From assembly GCF_050003625.1 (NCBI RefSeq), contig NC_134400.1, forward strand, positions 62,000,241-62,064,240: a stretch of 64,000 bases of DNA, read 5' to 3'. The translations under genes and the position numbers were made by a program. The notes beneath the pieces were generated by a model, which saw only the letters and a list, made by a program, of their open reading frames with translations, was not told where the DNA came from and searched no databases. This document shows, piece after piece, positions 23,969-36,230 of the stretch (the stretch's first letter is position 1; each line of letters begins with the position of its first letter). This DNA is from Haematobia irritans. Taxonomy: Eukaryota; Arthropoda; Insecta; Diptera; Muscidae.

Positions 23969-24916
23969 ATGGCCTTATTGAATAACGACCGCATGCCACC
24001 TCCATTGGATGCCTCGAATTTGGCGTTTCAGTGGCCGGGAAGGAAACGGCATTTTCTTATTTATATGACTGGGAAAAAGTTGCTGAAAGAGGCAGAGAAT
24101 GTTGCACAACTGTTAATGATCGGCGACAGGCACATTATCGATATTTACAATGCTCTATACCCAAACGATGGATCAATTGACGAGTTATTGGTGTGTCTGG
24201 TGGAGGAGAAGCTTCGAAACCTGGGCGTAAATTGGATGAAGTTCTGGCGCGTTTCGATGAGAAACATCTCCATGGAGGCATTCAAATTCAATTGTATTGT
24301 CCAAAAAGAACACCAACCATTTTCAGAATTTGAGACCGATTTGAGAAAGCAAATACAACATTGTGACTTCAAATGCGGTTGTGGTGCATCCTATGAAAGT
24401 CGTATGCTGCGCGACCGTATAATCATTGGAGTATTCGACAAAAATTTACAGCTCCAGCTTTTAAATGGCAAAGATGAGACTTTGGAGACCGTAATTGAAA
24501 AATGTAAAATTATAGAATCTGCCAATACGAACAAAGTAATTCTGCAAGGCGAGTCAGCAAATGTGTTGAAGGTTGAAACCGAAGGCAATCTGGTACAATC
24601 TGTTGTTAAAAAATGTTTCAACTGTGGCGGCGCCTTTACACTAACACATCGTCGTATATGCAAAGCGGCAAGTGCTAACTGTTTCAACTGTGGGCGAAGA
24701 GGCCATTTCTCAAAATTTTGTTTGCAAGCAAGAGGCGGAGAAAGGGGTGGAAAAAGTGAAGTAGATGCTACGACAAGAGAGGATTGGAAGCAAACTGGAA
24801 AGAGATTTGATTCAAAGCAAAAACAAGCACTCGGTATTTGTTGGGATGAATCAGGTATAGTGGAGCAGTTTAATTCTAATACCAATGAACTGAATAGAAA
24901 TGATTTTTTAGAATAA
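23969..24916 (+). CDS. gag: Gag of a Ty3/gypsy-class retrotransposon (copy 1)
   Basis: 315 residues from the first ATG at 23,969 to TAA at 24,914. Gag packages the retrotransposon RNA in cytoplasmic particles. The N-terminal two thirds are a helical capsid-like region; the C-terminal part has two zinc knuckles: an irregular one at about residues 216-231 (CX2CX7HX3C) and a canonical CX2CX4HX4C at about 238-251 (CFNCGRRGHF...C), followed by a basic, Gly-rich tail. Between about 24,222 and 24,275 a neighbouring frame looks more gag-like, so two compensating frameshifts may be hidden here. The end overlaps the pol frame by a slippery site. The 38,235-39,182 copy is apparently identical. Confidence 0.85.
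   Translation: MALLNNDRMPPPLDASNLAFQWPGRKRHFLIYMTGKKLLKEAENVAQLLMIGDRHIIDIYNALYPNDGSIDELLVCLVEEKLRNLGVNWMKFWRVSMRNISMEAFKFNCIVQKEHQPFSEFETDLRKQIQHCDFKCGCGASYESRMLRDRIIIGVFDKNLQLQLLNGKDETLETVIEKCKIIESANTNKVILQGESANVLKVETEGNLVQSVVKKCFNCGGAFTLTHRRICKAASANCFNCGRRGHFSKFCLQARGGERGGKSEVDATTREDWKQTGKRFDSKQKQALGICWDESGIVEQFNSNTNELNRNDFLE
24904..24910 (+). promoter_or_regulatory. Predicted -1 ribosomal frameshift site T TTT TTA (copy 1)
   Basis: The gag frame reads GAT TTT TTA GAA TAA, giving the canonical heptamer T_TTT_TTA two codons before the gag stop. The -1 (pol) frame opens exactly here, after a TGA at 24,901. No obvious downstream stem was found by eye. Confidence 0.7.
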
Positions 24917-25484
24917 GTTCAACTTCATCTAGAAATAATTTTGTGAGGTGGACCAAAACATACCGTATATTTAATGAAGAAGTGAAATTTAAGATTGATA
25001 CAGGATCTGACGTAAACTGTATTCCACTGAAATTTATTGAGAAGTCCAATATTGAATTAAATGATGAAAACAACAATTTTCCCGTTTTTGATTACAGTAG
25101 GTCGAAGATTGATATAGTGGACACAGTAGAATTGGAATGTGTAGATTTGGACATCGGATTTGGACGGACGGCAGAATTTCTTGTTGTCAATAATACATAT
25201 GAGCCATTGTTAGGGCTACAGACTTGCATAGATTTTGGGTTAGTTAAGCGGACGGATGTCCGAATCGTGAGTGAGTATCCCAGTACGGAGGAGGAATTAA
25301 TTTCTAGAAACAGGGATGTTTTTGATGGGTTGGGTAAATTTCCGAAACCTTTTTCGATTACCTTAAAGGAGGATGCAGTACCATCCATACATTACAGGAA
25401 ACGATTTCCCTTGTGTCTGTTGGACCGATTAAAGTCAGAAGTAGGAAATATGGTAGAAGCTGGTATTATAGCGCCTGTTAAGTA
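24904..25484 (+). pseudogene. pol: Pol 5' part: aspartic protease and start of reverse transcriptase (copy 1)
   Basis: Read in the -1 frame from the slippery site. The retropepsin active site IDTGSDVNC lies near 24,994-25,020 (Asp-Thr-Gly triad intact), and the flap-side LLGLQTCIDFGL near 25,207. The linker DVFDGLGKFP and the RT fingers start (LDRLKSEVGNMVEAGIIAPVKY) follow. Coding similarity ends at the TA of 25,483-25,484, where the large TIR element begins; the frame runs on to 25,779 only by chance inside that element. In this copy no 3' half of pol follows at all, because the duplication junction lies downstream. It cannot make a functional polymerase. Confidence 0.85.
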
Positions 25485-26163
25485 CACTGAAAAAATAGTG
25501 AACCCTTTTCCATTGCAAAATGAACTAAACTGTAGTAATATTGACCATGATTTAGCCCTTAAGATTTTTTTCAACTTGTCTAGTTTACAATTCTCTTACA
25601 TTTTAGTTCATCTATTACACTGTATTTTAGTTCATTTTTACAACACCATAAGATTTATATACCCCTACCAAGTTAAAAAGTCAGTATTATTTTGGTTTAC
25701 GTGCTTATTTTGTGGGAAACCCGATAATAAAAATTGGTTAACATTCTCTTTAAAATGTCGACGACTAAACTATTTTTAAATCAATCATTCCACAGTACAG
25801 AGAAATTAAATAATTAAAGGAACAACAAACCGTTTTACTATTATGAAAATGTTCATACATTAAAATTAAACTTTCTTTAAGCAAAAGTACTTTATTATAA
25901 AAACTTATGATGAAAGTTCTTAATACAATGTTTTTTGTGAATAAAAATTATGACCACGTGGAACAGAGAGTAGTTCATTTGAACTCGCTGTTTGGACGTT
26001 TTGACTTATCCTCTTTTTATTCATTGTAGGTATTTTTTCACATATCTTGCTGGAAAAATGGAAACAATAATGAAAATTGTTAAAAATTAACACCATGTAA
26101 TGAATAATTTTTAATTCTTCATTTTAGCTTGTTGGTAAGTTACAAGCTCAAATGAAGAATTAA

Positions 26164-27919
26164 CAAGTATATACGGCCGTAAGTTCGGCCAGGCCGAAGC
26201 TTATGTACCCTCCATCATGGATTGCGTAGAAACTTCTTCTAAACACTGCCATCCAGAATCGAATTACCTAAGCTGCGGTAACGCTTGCCGATGGCAAGGT
26301 ATCTTAAAACCTCCTAACACCATCTTCTAAATTGTATGTAAGTCCATACGTGGTATATATTAAATCAAAAAAGATCGATCCAATGCGTATATAATTCAGT
26401 TTGACAAAGTAGACATAACATTTTTACAAAATTTTCTACAGAAATAAAATTTTAACAAAATTTTCTATAGAAATAAAATTTTCACAAAATTTTCTATAGA
26501 AATAAAAATTTTGACAAAATTTTCTATAGAAAGAAAATTTTGACAAAAATTTCTACAGAAATAAAATTTTAACAAAATTTTCTATAGAAATAAACTTTTG
26601 ACAAAATTTTCTATAGAAATAAAATCTTGGTAGATTATTTTTGGCTCGAGTGGCAACCACGATTATGAACCGAATAAAATTTGAACAAAATTTTCTATAG
26701 AAATAAAATTTTGACAAAATTTTCTATAGAAATAAAATTCTGACAATGATGAAAATTTTATTATGAACCGAATAAAATTTTGACAAAATTTTCTCTAGAA
26801 ATAAAATTTTGACAAAATTTTCTATAGAAATAAAATTTAGGTAGATTATTTTTGGCTCTAGTGGCAACCATGATTATGAACCGATATGGACCAATTTTTG
26901 TGTGATTGGACCAATTTTGGTATGGTTGTTAGCGACCATATACTAACACCACGTTCTTAATTTGAACCGGATCGGATGAATTTTGCTCCACCAAGAGGCT
27001 CCGGAGGTCAAATCTGGAGAACGTTTTATATGGGGGCTATATATAATTATGGACCGATATGGACCAATTCTGCCACGGTTGTTAAAGATCATATACTAAC
27101 ACCATGTACCAAATTTCAGCCGGATCGGATGAAATATGCTTCTCTTAGAGGCTCCACAAGCCAAATCTGGGGATCGGTTTATATGGGGACTATATATAAT
27201 AAGGACCGATATGGACCAATTTTTGCACGGTTGTTAGAGACCATATACCAACATCATGTACCAAATTTCAGCCGGATCGGATGAAATTTTCTTCTCTTTG
27301 AGGCTCGGCAAGCCAAATCTGGGGATCGGTTTATATGGGGGCTATATATAATTATGGACCGATGTGAACCAATTTTTGCACGGTTGTTAGAGACCATATA
27401 CTAACACCATGTATCAAATTTCAGCCGGATCGGATGAAATTTGCTTCTCTTTTAGGCTCCGCAAGCCAAATCTGGGGATCGGTTTATATGGGGGCTATAT
27501 ATAATTATGGACCGATGTAGACCAATTTTTGCATGGTTATTGGAGACCATATACCAACACCATATACCAAATTTCAGCCGGATCGGATCAAATATGCTTC
27601 TGTTAGAGGCTCCACAAACCAAATCTGATGGTCCCTTTATATGGGGGCTATACGTAAAAGTGGACCGATATGGCCCATTTTCAATACCATCCGACCTACA
27701 TCGATAACAACTACTTGTGCCAAGTTTCAAGTCGATAGCTTGTTTCGTTCGGAAGTTAGCGCGATTTCCACAGACGGACGGACGGACATGCTTGGATCGA
27801 CTCAGAATTTCGCCACGACCCAGAATATATATACTTTATGGGGTCTTAGAGCAATATTTCGATGTGTTACAAACGGAATGACAAAGTTAATATACCCCCA
27901 TCCTATGATGGAGGGTATA
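26164..27919 (-). mobile_element. HINE-like family A element (A3), minus strand, copy 1
   Basis: Minus-strand 5' end TATACCCTCCATCATAGG at 27,919; 3' hairpin and TATATACTTG at 26,164. It holds the 29-bp array (26,410-26,860) and about five 153-bp units (26,930-27,640). It is inserted in the large TIR element and has three fewer 153-bp units than its twin at 40,430-42,644. Confidence 0.85.
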
Positions 27920-28199
27920 ATAATAATATGCATAAAAAACCAAATATTCTTGATAAAGACAGTCATCATTCGTCAAAATGACGACACGTAATTTCATTTT
28001 CGATTTAAAATGCATTTTAGTCTATTGCGAAATGGTAAATTTAAGTTATACTAATTCGACCGTTTTATGAATTGTTGTTTTATACTACTTAAAACCAAAT
28101 TGAATAAGAAAATAAATTCAAGTTTGGTTCATTTTTTCAATATGAAATCAGCCGTAGTCAAAATGACGAAGGATGACGTTAATGTACAACAAATAAGGA

Positions 28200-28760
28200 T
28201 GACTGTCCAGTGTTAAAAGAAAGTTAAAGAATCCTTACCAATTCACTATTAAATTACAGGCAAAGGTGTACTAAAAATTTGTCCAAATTTTTAAGGTGTT
28301 ATTCTGAAATTACATATTAGTTTTTACATTAAAATTATTACATTGGTTTCCAAAAAATTTGATTAAAGAAATACTAATATAAGGTATTAAAAACCTGTAA
28401 TTTTGATGATAAAAAGGTCACAAAAACGTAAATATTCTAGTTGAAATAAAGCCAATTTTTAAAAGAAAACATACCAATTCTCTATTTTTTAAATTTGTTC
28501 GAATTCATCTGGAGTTGCTCTGAAATTAAATATTGCTTTTACAACAAAGAAAAACATTAAACTGGTTTCCAAAAAAAAAAAATAATTAATTAACAAATAA
28601 TAATATACATACAAAATATTATTTTTAAAAGAAAGTCATATTAAAAAATATTTACCAATTTATAAATAAACTATACGCTGAGATATAACAAAAATTTTCC
28701 AAATTCATCTGGAATTGGATATTAATTTTTTACATTGAATAATAAAAATTTCAATGCACT
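28200..28760 (+). repeat. Tandem 200-bp units, hybrid copy
   Basis: Same units as 13,937-14,480. This stretch contains the inferred crossover plus a few private bases (for example TTGTTCGAATTCATC, and a longer A run near 28,570). Confidence 0.7.
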
Positions 28761-29361
28761 TTCAATTTCAACATATTGTCCTAAATGTTCTTAATAACCT
28801 TTTTCTAAACTACCGATAAAATATTAATAACTTTCATTTAAAAGGTTTAATAAACAAACAACAATATATGTCTCAAAAATCCAAAATATTCCATGCCTTT
28901 ATATTCCATTTTCCCTTGTTGCATATCTTCTTAAAAGATGCAACAGCCCACACCAACGCCAACTATACAACTGAAGCATGCCAAACAAAACCAAGCAAAG
29001 CCAAAACATTCCTACAACAACACAAACACATGTGCCTTTATTGAAAACAACACCTCATCCAGCCAAATAAACCATCCACGAATAACAAACACACATACAA
29101 GCCACTAAATGAACAAAAATAAAAACAACCCCACGCTAATGTATGTATACACAACAAAACTCAAGTAACATCATCTTTACATTATTCACATTCCACTATG
29201 CCGATAAAGATCTCTGTACTATGCACTAGTTCATCGCATCTGCTGACAAATTACTCTAAGAATAATATTCGTAAAGGCACACCAGTTTACGAACAATGAA
29301 ACGTTTAACTTAAAATTTGCAAAATTTTCAAGAAATGTTATCTACCATTTTTGACGAAAAT

Positions 29362-29778
29362 AGGGCTGTTTTCTTTTTGCACTGGATGCAACATTTGTAT
29401 GGGCTATCCAGAACATCGTTGCACTGGTGTTCTATCCAGAACATCTTATCAGTGCAAGTCGCGCCGATGTTGCCAGATTGTATTTGGATAAAGTGACGCT
29501 TCTTCGATTCACAATAGCAATTTATTGTGACTATTTTATCGAAAAATATGAAATTCAAAGTGATACAGTGTCATAAATAATCGCAGCAGTAAATATTTAT
29601 TACTAATTGAAGCATTTCATACATTAAAAATGCAAGATTTCACTTCTTTTCTGTGATTGTTTTTAAACAGGTGATGACAGTGTTGCATATTTTTGGAGAT
29701 GTCCTGGATAAACGAGTACTCTGTTTTATTTTAGTCCTTAACGGCTTAGCATATCCAGTGCAAAAAGAAAACAGCCCT
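29362..29778. mobile_element. 417-bp AGGGCTG TIR element, copy 2
   Basis: Same ends, same AAT duplication and same position as 15,084-15,500. Confidence 0.9.
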
Positions 29779-30206
29779 AATGTCTATAAATTTAATTACA
29801 TGTGAACTAAAAATATTTCATTGGGTAATTTTTTACCAATAATTATTAACTATAGGAATTGGCAGTAAGAAATTGTTATCCACTTTCAAGTTCATTTTTC
29901 GTAAAAAAATATTTTCTAATACAAAAAAATCTTATAGTAAATTGCACTTATTATTTACAAAATACTTTACATTTCACAAGTAGTTTTATAGCATGACAAA
30001 CGAATTTTTAACTACCAGTTAAGAAATTTTTTAAGGAAATTTCCATCGTATTTTGTAGGCCATGAACTAAACGATTGCTACTTAGAATTTGTAAAATTTC
30101 CTCTCGAGTAGTTAATTTTCCTTGAAGATACGCAAAATGAACTAAAATTCTTGTAATAAATTATTGTAAAAATCTTCTTAAATTTACGAGACACTTTTTT
30201 TTGTGC

Positions 30207-30334
30207 GAGTTAAAGGCTGCGTTGGTGGAAGAATGGGGCAATATAAGTGCAGATACCACAAAAAAGTAGTCCATTCAATGCCTAGACGACTAGAAGCTGT
30301 TATCAAACAAAAAGGAATGCCTACCAAATATTAA
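30207..30334 (+). pseudogene. Tc1-like transposase C-terminal fragment, copy 2
   Basis: Identical by eye to 15,929-16,056, with the same one-base frameshift, so that lesion predates the duplication. Confidence 0.75.
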
Positions 30335-30673
30335 TTGTACCAAAAAAAACTTTATTAAAACTAATTTAGAACTACCTGTGTCAATACTTTTATTTATTGA
30401 AAAATGTGCCTTTTTTATTTTTTTATAATTTAAATATTTAAAGAACAAAATATTTTCGGAAATAAAAAATGATCTGGTTGCTTAACGCATTTACAACCCG
30501 AATAAAAATATTTATACCCTTCACCACTACTGTGGTACAGGGTATAATAAGTTTGTGCATTTGTATGTAACGCCAAGAAGTGAATTAAATTCTGAGTGAA
30601 TTAAATTCTGAGTCGATTTAGCGATGTCCGTCTGTCCGTCCGTCTGTCTGTATATGTAATTTTGTGCACAAAG

Positions 30674-31541
30674 CAGTGTTGCCAGGTTGGGGGTTTTCCC
30701 CCCAAATTTAGGGGTTTTTTACACGTTTAGGGGGATTTTTGGGGGTAACATTTATTTGGGGGGGTTTTTGGGGGTAAAAAATATCCTAGATCTTATAAAG
30801 TGAAGCAATTCTCAACAAGATTTTGAACAATTCTGGCATGAATTTTGAGAACAAAATATAAGGGAAGTCAACCCATGTTCCTAAATACAAGCAAGTATGG
30901 AATGACATTCTTTTTTAAACGCATCTGTTGAAGGGGCATTTTTAATATTTGATACAATTAAAAACAAGGTTAGGTTAGGTGGCAGCCCGATGTATCAGGC
31001 TCACTTAGACTACTCAGTCCTTCTCTCTTATCACTGTCCGATTCCATGTTAAGCTCAATGTAAGGGTACCTCCTTTTTATAGCCGAGTCCGAACGGCGTT
31101 CCACATTGCAGTGCAACCACTTAGAGAAGCTTTGAAATCCTCAGAAATGTCACCAGCATTACTGAGGTGGGATAATCCACCGCTGAAAAACTTTTTCGTG
31201 TTTGGTCGAAGCAGGAATCGAACCCGAATTTGTGACAAGTGATGTAATGATTTTATCTAATAATTTTTATTTACTTCAAAAGAAAATTTTTAGCATAAAA
31301 AAACTTATTTTGTCTAAAATTGTGTTCCTCAGAAAAAATTTTCTTTAAGTTTATATATTTGTGTTAAATTCAATTTAATTTAAAGTGTATCACTACAGGA
31401 TTTTTAACGAAATTTTGGGTCTCTTTTTATACTATTTACATACTTAAAATTTTTGGGGGTTTTTGAAAAAAGTATAGACCAATTTAGGGTTATTTTTCTT
31501 ACGATTTGGGGGGAAGAATCAAAAATTACCTGGCAACACTG
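30674..31541. mobile_element. hAT-type TIR element, copy 2
   Basis: Twin of 16,408-17,275 with the same GCACAAAG duplication. Confidence 0.9.
30967..31227 (-). mobile_element. Truncated SINE, copy 2
   Basis: Twin of 16,701-16,961, with the same truncation in the tRNA-like head. Confidence 0.8.
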
Positions 31542-32100
31542 GCACAAAGTACAGCTCGCAATTGAAGTCCGATCGTCCTCAAATTTGACATAGGGTCGAT
31601 TCTTGGGGCAGAGACAATCGCTATTGATTTTGGAAAAAAATCGGTTCAGATTTAGATATAGCTGTCATATATATTTATCCCCGGTTAGCGTGTTTATCAA
31701 CCGATTTTCTTGAAATATCGTACATCTAAAGCCAGAGTGTTGCCCTGACTTACTTCAAATTTTGCACAAGCGGTACTTTTAACGATACTATAGTATGTGC
31801 CAAATATGGTAAAAATCGATTCAGATTTAGATATAGCTCCTATATATATCTTTCGTCCGATTTGAACTTATATGGCCTCAAAATCCAGGGTTTTGCCGTG
31901 ATTTGCTTCAAATTTCGCACAAGGAGTACGTTTAGTAGTATCGGTAATTGTGCCAAATTTGGTTGAAATCGGTTCAGATTTAGATATGGGTCCCATATAT
32001 ATCTTCCGTCCGATTTGCACTCATATGACCAGGGGGCCAAAGTTATACTCCCATTTACGTGAAATTTCGCATAGGTAGCAGAATTATTATTCTAACTATA

Positions 32101-33062
32101 CACCCTCACAAAAAATCGCTTCTGTAACATATACTCCCAAACATATTTTGCTTCAAGAATATATATTTTTAGGTATTGCCCAAACATTTATATGTTTGAT
32201 CTCTTCCAATATATAATATGTTTGAAAGCATATTGGTCTAAACAATATATGTTTGGGTGGTCTAAGCTCCAAACATTTTGTATTTTTGCATCCAAATTCA
32301 ATAATGTTGTCTTCCAAAAAACAATATGTTATTATGTGAACATATAATATGTTTGGAAGCATTTTGCACCCAAAAATATTATATGCTTAAAAAAATTCTC
32401 CCAAACAATATTGTGCTCAAAATTTTATTTATTTATTTATATATTTACAATCATAATGAATTATGAAAATAAACAGGCAATATAGGTGCTAACAACATAG
32501 GTTTTCGACCTGAATGCTCAAAATTTTGTTTCTGCCCAATTGTATATTCCCGGACATCTTTCTCACTTCCACGAGATTTTTTAGTTCTTAGCACCTTTTT
32601 CTGTAATACAAACATTGTAGAAGAAATTATTCAATTGTATGATTTTTTTTATTTTAATTTTACCTTTTGCCGGACGGGGATTCGAACAGCGGACCACACA
32701 GTTTGTAAGGATCAAAGAAGTAGCTGATCAATTGCCCAAGGAAAAATAAAATGTTAATTTTGTAATAACAAGCAACAACCACCAACTTAATTCAATATCG
32801 CTCCCTGTTAAATAGCGCTCCAAGCTACTAAACACATATATGTTTATAGGCTATTTCTAAATTAATATATGTTTGCATCCAAGCATATTATATTTACAAA
32901 CATTTTATGTCCCAAACATAATATGTTCTAACATATTAACATATATGTCCCAAACATGTTATGCTAGTTTATGAACATTATATGCTTGCACTCAAAAATA
33001 TTGTGTTCCAAACATATAATGTTTATAGCCAAACATATGAAAAACAGTCTTTTTCATCCGTG
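32101..33062. mobile_element. AAACATAT TIR element, copy 2 of 17,835-18,796
   Basis: Same termini and TA flanks. The internal tRNA-like segment is at 32,665-32,741 (minus). Confidence 0.9.
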
Positions 33063-33493
33063 TACATGTCAAATTTAGTCAAAATCGGTTCAGATTATAT
33101 ATAGCTCCCATATATACGCACACCAGAGTTGGGGAAATATGTTATGGTAGACTGTTACACATTTTAGACCCATTTTCAATGGAAAATGTCAAATTTAGTC
33201 AAAATCGGGTCAGATTATATATAGCTCCCAACCAGAGTTGGGGAAATATGTTATGGTAGACTGTTACACATTTTAGATCCATTTTCAATTGAAGTTTCCT
33301 CCAATTACCTGGATAGTGTTAGCCGATTTAAAGTTTAATTCTAGAGATTTTGTAGAAGTAAAAAAAATTGTCTCCTTTATATAGCTTCCAGCAAATGTGA
33401 AGTAGTTGAGATGGTAACACAAATTTTGGCATACATAGGGGTGAAGGGTATAATATAGTCGGCCCCGCCCGACTTTAGACTTTACTTACTTGT

Positions 33494-36230
33494 TATACCC
33501 TCCATCATAGGATGGGGGTATATTAACTTTGTCATTCCGTTTGTAACACATCGAAATATTGCTCTAAGACCCCATAAAGTATATATATTCTGGGTCGTGG
33601 TGAAATTCTGAGTCGATCTAAGCATGTCCGTCCGTCCGTCCGTCTGTTGAAATCGCGCTAACTTCCGAACGAAACAAGCTATCGACTTGAAACTTGGCAC
33701 ACGTAGTTGTTATCGATGTAGGTCAGATGGTATTGAAAATGGGCCATATCGGTCCACTTTTACGTATAGCCCCCATATACACGCTCACAAAAAATCGCTT
33801 CTGTAACATATACTCCCAAACATATTTTGCTTCAAGCATATACATTTTTAGGTATTGCCCAAACATTTATATGTTTGATCTCTTCCAATATATAATATGC
33901 TTGAAAGCATATTGGTCTAAACAATATATGTTTGGGTAGTCTAAATTCCAAACATTTTGTATTTTTGCATCCAAATTCAATAATGTTGTCTTCCAAAAAA
34001 CAATATGTTATTATGTGAACATATAATATGTTTGGAAGCATTTTGCACCCAAAAATATTATATGCTTAAAAAAAATTCTCCCAAACAATATTGTGCTCAA
34101 AATTTTATTTATTTATTTATATATTTACAATCATAACGAATTATGAAAATAAACAGGTAATGTAGGTGCTAACAACATAGGTTTTCGACCTGAATGCTCA
34201 AAATTTTGTTTCTGCCCAATTGTATATTCCCCCACATCTTTCTCACTTCCACGAGATTTTTTAGTTCTTAGCACCTTTTTCTGTAATACAAACATTGTAG
34301 AAGAAATTATTCAATTGTATGCTTTTTTTTATTTTAATTTTACCTTTTGCCGGACGGGGATTCGAACAGCGGACCACACAGTTTGTAAGGATCAAAGAAG
34401 TAGCTGATCAATTGCCCAAGGAAATGTTAATGTTAAAATGTTAATTTTGTAATAACAAGCAACAACCACCAACTTAATTCAATATCGCTCCCTGTTAAAT
34501 AGCGCTCCAAGCTACTAAACACATATATGTTTATAGGCTATTTCTAAATTAATATATGTTTGCATCCAAGCATATTATATTTACAAACATTTTATGTCCC
34601 AAACATAATATGTTCTAACATATTAACATATATGTCCCAGACATGTTATGCTAGTTTATGAACATTATATGCTTGCACTCAAAAATATTGTGTTTAAAAA
34701 TTTGTGTTCCCAACATATAATGCTTATAGCCAAACATATGAAAAACAGCCTTTTTCATCCGTGTAAAGGAACCCTCAGATTTGGCTTGTGGAGCCTCTAA
34801 CAGAAGCATATTTCATCCGATCCGGCTGAAATTTGGTACATGGTGTTGGTATATGGTCTCTAACAACCATGCAAAAATTGGTCCACATCGGTTCATAATT
34901 ATATATAGCCCCCATATAAACCGATCCCCAGATTTAGCTTGCGGAGCCTAAAAGAGAAGCAAATTTCATCCGATCCGGCTGAAATTTGGTACATTGTGTT
35001 GGTATATGGTCTCTAACAACCATGCAAAAATTGGTCCACATCGGTCCATAATTATATATAGCCCCCATATAAACCGATCCCCAGATTTGGCTTGCGGAGC
35101 CTCAAAGAGGAGCAACTTTCATCCGATCCGGCTGAAATTGGGTACATGATGTTGGTATATGGCCTCTAACAACCATGCAAAAATTGGTCCACATCGGTTC
35201 ATAATTATATATAGCCCCCATATAAACCGATCCCCAGATTTGGCTCAAAGAGAAGCAAATTTCATCCAATCCTGTTGTAATTTGGAACATGGTGTTAGTA
35301 TATGATCTTTAACAACCGTGCCAGAATTGGTCCATATCGGTCCATAATTATATATAGCCCCCATATAAAACGTTCTCCAGATTTGACCTCCGGAGCCTCT
35401 TGGAGGAGAAAAATTCATCCGATCCGGTTCAAATTAGGAACGTGGTGTTAGTATATGATCGGTAACAACCATACCAAAATTGGTCCAATCACACAAAAAT
35501 TGGTCCATATCGATTTATAATCATGGTTGCCACTAGAGCCAAAAATAATCTACCTAAATTTTATTTCTATAGAAAATTTTGTCAAAATTTTATTTCTATA
35601 GGAAATGTTGTCAAAATTTTATTTCTAGAGAAAATTTTATCAAAATTTTATTCGGTTCATAATAAAATTTTCATCATTTTCAAAATTTTATTTCTATAGA
35701 AAATTTTGTCAAAATTTTATTTCTATCGAAAATTTTGTCAAAATTTTATTTCTATAGAAAATTTTGTTCAAATTTTATTCGGTTCATAATCATGGTTGCC
35801 TCTCGAGCCACAAATAATCTACCAAGATTTTATTTCTATAGAAAATTTTGTCAAAAGTTTATTTCTATAGAAAATTTTGTTAAAATTTTATTTCTGTAGA
35901 AATTTTTGTCAAAATTTTCTTTCTATAGAATATTTTGTCAAAATTTTTATTTCTATAGAAAATTTTGTGAAAATTTTATGTCTACTTTGTCAAACTGAAT
36001 TATATACGTATTGGATCGATCTTTTTTGATTTAATATATACCACGTATGGACTTACATACAATTTAGAAGATGGTGTTAGGAGGTTTTAAAATACCTTGC
36101 CATCGGCAAGCGTTACCGCAACTTAAGTAATTCGATTGTGGATGGCAGTGTTTAGAAGAAGTTTCTACGCAATCCATGATGGAGGGTACATAAGCTTCGG
36201 CCTGGCCGAACTTACGGCCGTATATACTTG
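33494..36230 (+). mobile_element. HINE-like family A element (A2), copy 2
   Basis: Twin of 19,228-21,964, with the same internal deletion in one 153-bp unit. Confidence 0.8.
33780..34763. mobile_element. AAACATAT TIR element, copy 2 of 19,514-20,497
   Basis: Same termini and TA flanks. The tRNA-like segment is at 34,345-34,421 (minus). Confidence 0.9.

Larger units (their letters stand above)
25485..30205. mobile_element. Large TIR element, hybrid copy at the duplication junction
   Basis: The left end CACTGAAAAAATAGTGAACC is the RT-inserted copy. Inside lie A3 (minus) and the 200-bp units. Diagnostic bases match the right copy (42.6-44.5 kb) up to about 28.4 kb and the left copy (L) after about 28.75 kb, including the nested 417-bp element. 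It ends CACTTTTTTTTGTG next to the Tc1 fragment exactly as L does. It is therefore a recombinant between the two parental copies. Confidence 0.75.
30513..33493 (+). mobile_element. HINE-like family B element (B2), copy 2
   Basis: Twin of 16,235-19,227. The one visible difference is 12 bp fewer in the GTCYGTCTGTC microsatellite near 30,625, which changes the offset from 14,278 to 14,266. Confidence 0.75.

Noticed and set aside
24391..24885. 164-codon antisense frame opposite gag (also at 38,657)
   Set aside because: Shadow of gag; no own start context, domain or conservation argument.
25485..25779. Continuation of the pol frame beyond 25,484 as RT
   Set aside because: The codons after PVKY derive from the TIR element starting at 25,485, not from RT.
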